Assembly: GCA_045655165.1 (NCBI GenBank) | Contig: JAZOOT010000063.1 | Location: 1 to 42,747, forward strand | Source: SIG607 sp045655165 | GTDB taxonomy: Bacteria; Bacillota; Clostridia; Oscillospirales; Acutalibacteraceae | Reading direction: 5' to 3' | Length of the DNA stretch: 42,747 bases | Shown here: in pieces, positions 6,512 to 13,232 of the stretch | Layout: every line of letters begins with the position of its first letter | Position numbering within the stretch: position 1 is the stretch's first letter | Notes under the pieces: model-generated | What the model saw: only the letters and a program-made list of their open reading frames with translations | What the model was told of the DNA's origin: nothing | The model's database searches: none | Position numbers and translations under genes: made by a program

Positions 6512-8727
6512 TTTTTACTCCTACTATTTTCAATATTTTGTTTAATGTTATTAAATTTTTCGTTATCTCTGCTAACGATAGAAAAACATTTATCATAATT
6601 AAGTACGGCCTGATAAGTATCGAAAACATATGTTGAAAGTTCGATTTTTTTACCTTTAATATGCATATATTCTTTATACTCTACCATCGCATCAAAGTTT
6701 GCTTTGTGCAACTTATCATCCGGAGAAATAAAATCGATTAAATCTTTTTCAGAAAAAGTACTATTATTCCAACAACTCCATTCACCTATATTAGAGCGTA
6801 TAATTCCATTATTAACTATCATATCCAATTCGCCAATGTATCTAATTGGATGCGATAAAGCCATATAACCATTAAAAATTCTATTTCCCATAACAATGCA
6901 TGTATAAACAGTTCTCGCTTTTTCCTCCACACCCAAGCACTTCAAAAAAGGTTTTCTAAATTCTTCATCGGCAAATGCTTGCGAACTATATGTTAATTGA
7001 TTGGCCGCTTTACAGATATGGTCATTTGTTGAGCGTAATTCGAAGTTGCTAGTGGGTTCTAAAGGTGCTTTACACTCAAACAAATACAACGAATCATCTG
7101 TAATTAATATCACATCAACTTCACCATTACGATTATTGTATTTAAATTTTTTATTTGTAAAGACTTTAAAGTTTGGGTGGTTATTCTCTAAAGTCTCCTT
7201 TAAACGTAAAACAAGATATTCCTTATCTTCTTGATTTACAATTTGATTTTTCACAATGTATGATTGTGCTATACAATTTCGCAAGAAGTTTGACTTGACA
7301 GTTAAAAACAAAGGCATCATGATGTACTCGGAATAGCTTAATAGAGGTGTGTATTGCAAATCTAGTTTATATTTTTTATTATATGTGAATAACGTAATTA
7401 GTTCTTCTGCTTTAAGAGAACTGCCAATTATTTTGCCGACTGTACTTATTAAGTTTTTTCTCGAAAAAGACGGAAGTAACGAGGAAATTATTTTTTTCGA
7501 GTTTTTCTGAGACAATAGTTGGTACCCTGCCACATAATTAAATTTAGCAAAGAATCGCTTGAATAATATAACATCCTTTAATGTGCAATTTTTTGTGATT
7601 TTTTTGTTTAGTGCTTCCATGCCGGGAATATTAAAATCTTTTGAAAAACGTTGGATTTCTATCAGTTCTTCTTTGTAGAAAGAATTTTTGCTTTCAAATC
7701 CTTTTTCTAATAAAAGCTCTGGTATAGATATTCTATATCTAGAGAGCTTTCCCGTTCCAATCTCCTCTACAAAATTAATTGTATCACAATCAAATACGCG
7801 AGACAGTTCACTTAATTCAAGCACTTCCGAAAACATTTCATCGCCTCTAGCAATTGAAAGTTGTGATTGCAATATAGAGTTGACATATCCTAATCGCATA
7901 CTTTTATCATAGATTGGATTTTCAGCGAATATTGTATACGTCCTATCGTTTCTTTTGATACAATATGGAAAGTAATCAATAAAAGCCTCCCACTCTTGTA
8001 TTTTACAAACTTTGCACCCTAATAAAATAATTCCCTCAATTGCATTTGAAGTGACAAACTCGGGGATGACAATAGGAATAAAAGGGTAAGAAAAGTTTAT
8101 ATTGGTATCGCATAGATAGATCAAATAAGAAATACTTTCAGAAATCTGCTCGTGCGAATAACTATATAGTTTATCCTTATTGTTTGATGTGTTTAGTGAT
8201 TGGTTACTAATAAATAGCATGTCATCATACGCTAATAATTCTTTAAATAATGCCTCTTCAAATAACACCCCATTTTCAATAACTCGATGTCTATTTTTAT
8301 AATGTTCTTTAATAAAATTCACAAGTTTATTTTCTGATTCTTTATAGAATTCAAAAAACCATGATATTTCGATTTTAGATTCAATATATTTGAGGGTGGC
8401 TTCGGAGAAAAGCAGTTTCCTGCACTCTTTTAATTTTTTTAATAGGAATAAAGCTTTATTATCTTCAAGACCCCAAGATTTATATCTAAAAACACCTTTT
8501 TTACGAGCAATGTCAATTGCCATATCCGGCTCATTTATAGCGAATACCATTATGTACTTAAGCACAGTAGTGACATCGAGGTTTCTAAAATCAGAGATTT
8601 TTTTAGAGTAAAGTCTAATAACGGAATTTGAAGTCTCTACATTTCTTATCTCTAATGCGAATGAATCCGATAGAATTTCTTCGATTGTCAAATCTTCTAT
8701 GCGTTCAAATATACTTTTAAAAGACAT
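6508..8727 (-). CDS. Large protein with C-terminal PD-(D/E)XK nuclease domain
   Basis: A 739-residue protein from the chosen start. The first 500 or so residues are helical with no recognised domain. Near the C-terminus lies the restriction-type nuclease core: GEVDV then, 13 residues after the Asp, LFECKAP (D549, E562 and K564 in the longer frame; subtract 11 here), followed by an AANQL helix. This is the D-x(n)-ExK metal site of the PD-(D/E)XK fold. The frame extends to a TTG at 8760, but the ATG at 8727 has AGGGTGTGAT at good spacing. It lies 44 bases after the radical SAM gene and overlaps the next gene by four bases. It probably cuts nucleic acid; target and trigger are unknown. Confidence 0.75.
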   Translation of the reverse strand: MSFKSIFERIEDLTIEEILSDSFALEIRNVETSNSVIRLYSKKISDFRNLDVTTVLKYIMVFAINEPDMAIDIARKKGVFRYKSWGLEDNKALFLLKKLKECRKLLFSEATLKYIESKIEISWFFEFYKESENKLVNFIKEHYKNRHRVIENGVLFEEALFKELLAYDDMLFISNQSLNTSNNKDKLYSYSHEQISESISYLIYLCDTNINFSYPFIPIVIPEFVTSNAIEGIILLGCKVCKIQEWEAFIDYFPYCIKRNDRTYTIFAENPIYDKSMRLGYVNSILQSQLSIARGDEMFSEVLELSELSRVFDCDTINFVEEIGTGKLSRYRISIPELLLEKGFESKNSFYKEELIEIQRFSKDFNIPGMEALNKKITKNCTLKDVILFKRFFAKFNYVAGYQLLSQKNSKKIISSLLPSFSRKNLISTVGKIIGSSLKAEELITLFTYNKKYKLDLQYTPLLSYSEYIMMPLFLTVKSNFLRNCIAQSYIVKNQIVNQEDKEYLVLRLKETLENNHPNFKVFTNKKFKYNNRNGEVDVILITDDSLYLFECKAPLEPTSNFELRSTNDHICKAANQLTYSSQAFADEEFRKPFLKCLGVEEKARTVYTCIVMGNRIFNGYMALSHPIRYIGELDMIVNNGIIRSNIGEWSCWNNSTFSEKDLIDFISPDDKLHKANFDAMVEYKEYMHIKGKKIELSTYVFDTYQAVLNYDKCFSIVSRDNEKFNNIKQNIENSRSKK

Positions 8728-8771
8728 AACATCACACCCTGTGTTTTTAAATCTGGACAAAAATCATTATA

Positions 8772-9524
8772 CTACTCGGTAAGTGTACCGTTTTTAATAT
8801 GATATGAAATTTGATGCTCATTGCAAAAATCAACAACTTGATTGGCACAATTGTTATAAAAAACTTTGTATTCACCATACTCGGAGACAATCTTGTTGTA
8901 GTGTAGTCGCCCGAAAATTATTTTATCTACAAATGATACAGCTTCTAATATATCGGCTAAATTCTGTTGCACAATATTAGGGGTCGGATAAGGTTCGATA
9001 CTTACCCAAGTATAACAACCTTTATTATGCAACTCTCGCAATGCTTGAATTCTATCTTGAATCGGTGCTGTACCTGGCTCGTACTCTTCTAAAAAGTTTT
9101 CGTCAAGTGAAACAACTGTGATTCCGTATTCATTTTTAAGAGGTAATTCGGATAACTCTAATGGTAACACTCCCTTTGTCAAGACAGAACATTTTATAGC
9201 ATTTTCATTAGCTTTTCTCAAAACCTTAAGACTAAGTTCCGAAATTTCAGGATGCCTATACATAAACGGATCTGTCGTAAAGCACAAATGCAAAGTGTTA
9301 ATTTTATCTCTGTATTTTGGAATTTCAGTTTCTAAAAGTTCCAAAGTGTTTTCAACTATATGCGGCTCAATCCATTCCTCATAGGATTTCACTTTTCCAA
9401 ATCTTTTTGCCATCATATAGGCATAACATGGATATTTACAACCGTGCGAACAACCTTGAACATGGTTGAGTGTATAGTCACCATATTCTACACCGGTTTT
9501 ATATATTAAAGATTTACGATTCAT
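8772..9524 (-). CDS. Radical SAM protein with CX3CX3C motif (TcmP partner)
   Basis: A 250-residue protein like the SPL/Rv2578c-type radical SAM proteins. The cluster motif is GCSHGCKYPCYA with C25, C29 and C33, so CX3CX3C rather than the classic CX3CX2C. Later segments LHLCFTTDPFMYRHP and ITVVSLDE fit the strands of a radical SAM barrel. It likely binds a 4Fe-4S cluster and S-adenosylmethionine and starts radical chemistry; the substrate is unknown. The start ATG overlaps the tcmP stop by four bases (ATGA), with AGGAG seven bases upstream. TcmP is by definition the partner of a three-Cys-motif protein, which supports this pairing. Confidence 0.78.
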   Translation of the reverse strand: MNRKSLIYKTGVEYGDYTLNHVQGCSHGCKYPCYAYMMAKRFGKVKSYEEWIEPHIVENTLELLETEIPKYRDKINTLHLCFTTDPFMYRHPEISELSLKVLRKANENAIKCSVLTKGVLPLELSELPLKNEYGITVVSLDENFLEEYEPGTAPIQDRIQALRELHNKGCYTWVSIEPYPTPNIVQQNLADILEAVSFVDKIIFGRLHYNKIVSEYGEYKVFYNNCANQVVDFCNEHQISYHIKNGTLTE

Positions 9525-10636
9525 TTTATTTCTCCTATCCTATATGAGTCGCCTTTATAATTACGCTTTGTGGCAGTTAAATTCATCTTAGTAACTTTCC
9601 CTTCTTCAATTAAGGGTTTTAGCACATTAGCAATAATTTGGCTCTCTGCAAGCATTGATTTTTCAATCAATAGAATTTCTATTTCTGCAAATGACATTGT
9701 TTCTCCATTATGAGACAATAATAGTTGTTTTGCTGTATCTGCATGAAGATTTAGTAACCAAGCTTTTTCATCTTCCTCTCCAAAAAAAGATAATTGCAGG
9801 CCGTCAACCTCTCGCTTGTTTTTGTGATAAAATTTTCCGCCAAACACCTTCCATAAGGTATCTTTTAATACTTCTAAGCCTTTTTTACTCGGTGTGAAAA
9901 ACATAATCTGATAAAGTTCCACATTAGTTTGTGTTTTGAACTGATATGAAAAACTATGTTTAATACGGCCAGTCTTCAATTGATTTTCCATATATTCAAT
10001 AAGTTCTTCCTTTGACGAAACATCTGTACCGCCGAGACATTTTACAAGACGCTCTTTGTTCTGTTTCCAATTCCGCACATAATCACTAATAAAAAAATTG
10101 AATATGAGTTCGCAATAGTGTGTTTGTAAAATATCATGAATTTTAGGGATATGTACGGTGCCAAAATCATAAGGATCCACATACAGAACAACAGCCTTTG
10201 AATAACCAAAAATCAGTCTATTATTTTTAAGCTGAACCAAATAATCGTTTACATCCATATTTGAGATGTGTATTTTTATATTAGGTTTGTTAACGCCAAG
10301 AAGTTCAATAACTTTTCCTAAAGTTTCTATTTTATTTTTGTCGAAATCATTTAAGTAAAGATTATATGTTTTCGTAGGGTGAGTAACTGCAAGAGTATTA
10401 AAAATCAACAAAACTTCCATTGCAGTGCAAAGATCACCATCTTTATAAACACCAGCATTACACATACAATCAATGAAAGTTATATCCGAAACCTCATCGC
10501 GCTCGCTGTTTATTATAGCCCACTGATTTACATACGCCGACACATATTTGATTTTATAATCGGTTTGTTGTTTCTTGTCAGTAAGCGAACTGGCAGCAAT
10601 TTCTATATTGTTAAGTTTCGAATTAATGTTACTCAT
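9521..10636 (-). CDS. tcmP: Three-Cys-motif partner protein TcmP
   Basis: A 371-residue protein I recognise as the TcmP family (TIGR04474), named for lying beside a three-Cys-motif protein. It shows methyltransferase-like traits: a glycine-poor motif I at FIDCMCNAGVY (54-64), an acidic end of the next strand at LYLNDFD (93-99) and VVLYVDPYDFG (149-159), which recalls the DPPY-type motif. The C-terminal 80 residues look like a winged helix (MSFAEIEILLIEKS onward). AGGAGG lies nine bases before the ATG. It follows fic by 38 bases without an obvious promoter or terminator and overlaps the radical SAM gene. Its biochemical role is not established. Confidence 0.78.
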   Translation of the reverse strand: MSNINSKLNNIEIAASSLTDKKQQTDYKIKYVSAYVNQWAIINSERDEVSDITFIDCMCNAGVYKDGDLCTAMEVLLIFNTLAVTHPTKTYNLYLNDFDKNKIETLGKVIELLGVNKPNIKIHISNMDVNDYLVQLKNNRLIFGYSKAVVLYVDPYDFGTVHIPKIHDILQTHYCELIFNFFISDYVRNWKQNKERLVKCLGGTDVSSKEELIEYMENQLKTGRIKHSFSYQFKTQTNVELYQIMFFTPSKKGLEVLKDTLWKVFGGKFYHKNKREVDGLQLSFFGEEDEKAWLLNLHADTAKQLLLSHNGETMSFAEIEILLIEKSMLAESQIIANVLKPLIEEGKVTKMNLTATKRNYKGDSYRIGEIK

Positions 10637-10674
10637 TTATTCTAACCTCCTTATAATCTCGTATTAAACGACAT

Positions 10675-11571
10675 CTATTGATCGTATGATATTCTAAAAT
10701 AATCCAAATAAGTTTTGAATGTATCTTGCGCAGACAGACAAGTGTCCGTTAAATAACCTTTTTCTTGATTCCATTCTTTTAGTCCGCGATAATAGAACAT
10801 TTTGATTTTATCCTCAATAATAAATGGAACTATATTATGCTTAAGACATTCTTTAAACATAATAAGTCTACCAATACGGCCATTACCATCTTGAAATGGA
10901 TGGATGCGTTCAAACCGCACATGAAATTCTATGATATCTTCAATGGTCACATTTTCTTTGCCGTTATATTCAGCAAGGAGTTTTTTTATTTCAGCCGAAA
11001 CATCTTCAGGCAAGGTTGTTTCTCTGCCGCCAACTTCATTCGGTAACTTTTTATAATCGCCAACGGCAAACCAGTCTTTTTTAGCATCGCTTGTACCGGT
11101 CTTTAGAATAAAATGTAAATGCTTAATGAATTTTTCACTGAGCTGCGATTTTGCATTTTCAATAATTTCATCGATACAACGGAAGTGAGTGGATGTTTCA
11201 ATAATATCGTCAACCCGAACCCCTTCCTCCGTTATACCAATAGTATTGGTTTCAAATATATACCGAGTTTGATCGTGAGTGAGGCGGCTACCTTCAATAT
11301 GGTTGGAGTTATAGGTTAGTTCAATTTGGATTTTATGATAAATTCCGCCGTGTACCTGACCACGCTTTTCCTCTTTTAGAATATCTAGCAAGGTCTGTGG
11401 TGCAGGTTTACTTTTGTTACTTCTCTCTGGTTTTTCTGCATTTTCGGGAATGTTCCAAGTCTTACCGGTAAGGAAGGCTCCGGGAACACGACCTGCAGCG
11501 CAATAATTGCGAACACTACGTTCAGATGTATTCCAAAGCAATGCGATCTCTTTGACGGATAAATAATTCAT
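10675..11571 (-). CDS. Fic-family protein with N-terminal HTH, class II
   Basis: A 298-residue enzyme expected to transfer AMP (or another nucleotide group) to a target protein. An N-terminal helix-turn-helix of the MerR/excisionase type (YLSVKEIALLWNTSERSVRN, residues 3-22) suggests DNA binding. SNHIEG (89-94) fits the inhibitory helix rule (S/T)xxxE(G/N) before the Fic core, making it class II and self-inhibited. The active site HPFQDGNGRIGR (224-235) is intact. GGAGGTG precedes the ATG, and a strong promoter with a possible operator lies at 11599-11665. As the first gene of the five-gene operon it may act as a regulator or a toxin-like effector. Confidence 0.88.
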   Translation of the reverse strand: MNYLSVKEIALLWNTSERSVRNYCAAGRVPGAFLTGKTWNIPENAEKPERSNKSKPAPQTLLDILKEEKRGQVHGGIYHKIQIELTYNSNHIEGSRLTHDQTRYIFETNTIGITEEGVRVDDIIETSTHFRCIDEIIENAKSQLSEKFIKHLHFILKTGTSDAKKDWFAVGDYKKLPNEVGGRETTLPEDVSAEIKKLLAEYNGKENVTIEDIIEFHVRFERIHPFQDGNGRIGRLIMFKECLKHNIVPFIIEDKIKMFYYRGLKEWNQEKGYLTDTCLSAQDTFKTYLDYFRISYDQ

Positions 11572-11598
11572 ATTCCCACCTCCGAATTTTCTGTTATT

Positions 11599-11627
11599 AG
11601 TATATCACATTATCGGCAAAATGTCAA
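11599..11627 (-). promoter_or_regulatory. Strong sigma-A promoter of the fic-tcmP operon
   Basis: On the minus strand TTGACA (11627-11622), 17-base spacer, TATACT (11604-11599) with an extended TGA before it. It ends 27 bases before the fic start. Confidence 0.82.
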
Positions 11628-11665
11628 CGAAGTTTAATTTAATTGCGATTGGTTTATTGCCGATA
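11611..11665. promoter_or_regulatory. Inverted repeat flanking the fic promoter (possible operator)
   Basis: TATCGGCAA (11611-11619) lies between -10 and -35; its exact inverse TTGCCGATA (11657-11665) lies just upstream of -35. The right arm is part of the palindrome CCGATATCGG. A dimeric repressor, possibly the HTH of the Fic protein, could bind here. Confidence 0.45.
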
Positions 11666-11691
11666 TCGGAAACTATCCAGTAAAACAAAAA

Positions 11692-11717
11692 CCGGACAAG
11701 CAAGCTCACTCATCCGG
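11692..11717 (-). terminator. Minus-strand terminator before the fic promoter
   Basis: CCGGA/TCCGG arms (11692-11696, 11713-11717). On the minus strand TTTTTGTTTT follows. It would stop transcripts coming from the acyltransferase and AbrB-remnant side. Confidence 0.55.
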
Positions 11718-11738
11718 CTTCTTATTATGTATTTTAAT

Positions 11739-11958
11739 ACCTCGCTTTAATAACAATTAAAGCCTAAAAAACCGCTTGCTTTCTCGAAAATTCTTGGACA
11801 AAATCAGCGGAAAACCCAGTGTTTCTGCGGCTTTCAAGGCTTTTGTGTTATTATACCGCAAGCATCTATTCTTCTCACAATACCTGTTGCTTTCATATAT
11901 AAATTCTCCTTTAATTTCAAATCGTGATGTTAGTATTTGTGATTAAAGGGAATTTATA
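11739..11958 (-). pseudogene. AbrB/SpoVT 5' remnant with leader, copy C
   Basis: On the minus strand a ribosome site, ATATATG and about 20 codons read MKATGIVRRIDACGIITQKP and then hit a stop. The first eleven residues are identical to SpoVT. Downstream (11739-11836) it shares a hairpin-rich tail with copy D, including ACCTCGCTTT and AAAACCCAGT at matching offsets. Upstream it shares a leader with a CAAAT...ATTTG repeat. With the 11692 terminator this accounts for the gene-free stretch 11572-11963. Confidence 0.65.
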
Positions 11959-11963
11959 CTGCT

Positions 11964-12839
11964 TTATTTCAATCTTTTATTAAACAAGAATGCTGTTTGC
12001 TGTGTGGGAACAATAGTATTTAAATGGGCAAAAGCCTCAACATTTGTTGTTACGTTTTTATCGATATATTTTGTATGTAGTTCATCCTCATAATCGTAGA
12101 ATTCAACCTCTGCCATTAAGTCATCAATATACTTTTTCCAATATGTTTCTGCTTTCTCTCCATAAGGAAACTCTGAACGCTTTGCTTGTGAATATTTTTC
12201 AATTAGCTCTAAACGCAAAGCACTCATTTTATCACGCAACAATTTTGTTGCTTCTTCTCGAGAATATTTTGTTATATCAAATGCCTCGTCCAAAATGCCA
12301 TATACAAATTTTCCTTCTCTATGCGTAGCAATAATTGCAATAGGAGCACCCGTTTCTTTTGCAATATCATAAAACCCAGGAAATACCTTTTCTGACAATA
12401 GATTTGGTGATTTATTCCATGTGCCTTCTGGGAACATAAGAACACTCGCGCCTAATTTGATTGCTTTTATCATTTTCTTTTTTGAAGCTGTTCGGCTCTC
12501 TTTATTTAACCTATCCACAAGTATTACTCCGTTAAGCCACGATGTAATGCCGTCAAAATGATGAAAAATCTGCGATAAACTGCCTATTAAAATATAACAT
12601 TGTTTTTTTGCTATTACGACTGCATCAACTATATCTTCTTTAAAACCGTGTGTACTGCAAAACACAACAGGTCCTTTAGGCATTTTAGCTTTTCTAATGA
12701 TTTTTAGTTTTGTTTTTGTTGTAAAAGGGATGGCAAATCTTATAAGAGGATTTAAAGCTTTCCTCATTATTGTGCCCACTTTTGAAAGTGTTTCGTCAGG
12801 TGAGTTCTTTAACAAATACTTTAAAAATGAGTTGTACAT
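11964..12839 (-). CDS. 1-acylglycerol-3-phosphate acyltransferase-like protein
   Basis: A 291-residue LPLAT/PlsC-family acyltransferase that would transfer an acyl chain in phospholipid synthesis at the inner face of the membrane. It has the HX4D site STHGFKED (H64, D69), the motif ILVDR near residue 106 and the FPEGTW motif (136-141). The start was placed at the ATG at 12839, with AGAGG seven bases upstream. A longer frame to 12899 is open but would begin inside the terminator hairpin at 12865-12888. A structured RNA and that terminator lie between promoter and start codon, so expression is probably set by readthrough. The C-terminal 90 residues are not typical of small PlsC and may be a lineage extension. 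Confidence 0.85.
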   Translation of the reverse strand: MYNSFLKYLLKNSPDETLSKVGTIMRKALNPLIRFAIPFTTKTKLKIIRKAKMPKGPVVFCSTHGFKEDIVDAVVIAKKQCYILIGSLSQIFHHFDGITSWLNGVILVDRLNKESRTASKKKMIKAIKLGASVLMFPEGTWNKSPNLLSEKVFPGFYDIAKETGAPIAIIATHREGKFVYGILDEAFDITKYSREEATKLLRDKMSALRLELIEKYSQAKRSEFPYGEKAETYWKKYIDDLMAEVEFYDYEDELHTKYIDKNVTTNVEAFAHLNTIVPTQQTAFLFNKRLK

Positions 12840-12864
12840 AGTAAAAACCTCTATAAAATAAAAA

Positions 12865-12888
12865 GTGCGGCTACCGAAGCAACCGCAC
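12865..12888 (-). terminator. UUCG-capped terminator just before the acyltransferase
   Basis: On the minus strand GTGCGGTTGC, loop TTCG, GTAGCCGCAC form a 10-bp stem with two G-T pairs, followed by TTTTTATTTT. The acyltransferase ribosome site and start lie within the next 30 bases, which suits an attenuator. Confidence 0.8.
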
Positions 12889-12911
12889 AAAAAACGCAAA
12901 CTCCGATAGTC

Positions 12912-13053
12912 GCCAAACTATATCAATACAAAGAGCATTTCTGCATTCATACCGATGGAATTTGCATTTTTATCAAATTCATAGTATGAACGCAAAAGGG
13001 TATAATATCCCCTTGGCAAAAACACTCTTTGATTTTGTATTTTATAGTTTGGC
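12912..13053 (-). ncRNA. Structured leader RNA candidate, 142 bases
   Basis: The ends form an exact 11-bp inverted repeat GCCAAACTATA (12912-12922 with 13043-13053). Nested inside are CAAAGAG/CTCTTTG (12929-12935, 13025-13031), GCATTCATAC/GTATGAACGC (12943-12952, 12984-12993), GAATTTG/CAAATTC (12958-12964, 12974-12980) and AAGGG/CCCTT (12996-13000, 13010-13014). A promoter at 13060-13088 would start the RNA at about 13053, the first base of the outer stem. The 3' arm can also pair as ATAGT/ACTAT with the next bases, an alternative fold. I do not recognise the class; a 6S-like RNA or a palindromic mobile element are alternatives. Confidence 0.55.
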
Positions 13054-13059
13054 ATATTT

Positions 13060-13088
13060 ATTTTACCACACAGCACCTAAAAAATCAA
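13060..13088 (-). promoter_or_regulatory. Promoter of the leader RNA and acyltransferase
   Basis: On the minus strand TTGATT (13088-13083), 17-base spacer, extended TGG then TAAAAT (13065-13060). The expected start of transcription is near 13053. Confidence 0.6.
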
Positions 13089-13144
13089 TAATCCCCAAAA
13101 ATTTATCGCATAACAAAAGCGGAGCGTAAAAGCCTTCGCTCTTG

Positions 13145-13173
13145 TTTACTTTTTTAGTGTTATATGATATAAT
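13145..13173 (+). promoter_or_regulatory. Promoter of the P-loop ATPase gene
   Basis: TTTACT (13145-13150), 17-base spacer, extended TGA then TATAAT (13168-13173). The start of transcription near 13180 rules out a coding start at 13179. Confidence 0.7.
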
Positions 13174-13232
13174 TTTAATTGTTAAGATATTTTGTTTTAT
13201 GTTTAATTCTATCAGTAGAAAGGATGAATGCT

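Noticed and set aside
12840..12899. N-terminal extension of the acyltransferase (20 residues)
   Set aside because: It would begin inside the terminator hairpin and has no ribosome site; the ATG at 12839 has one.
12912..13053. Assignment of the leader RNA to a known riboswitch
   Set aside because: No core motif of TPP, SAM, FMN, lysine, glycine, cobalamin, purine, c-di-GMP-I, THF or T-box classes was seen.
13101..13146. GAGCG/CGCTC hairpin between the two divergent promoters
   Set aside because: Short stem with a ten-base loop and poor T run; too weak to call a terminator or operator.
13179..13232. Longer start of the P-loop ATPase at 13179 or 13224
   Set aside because: 13179 is at the predicted transcription start, and the ATG at 13224 touches the Shine-Dalgarno site. 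TTG at 13233 has proper spacing.
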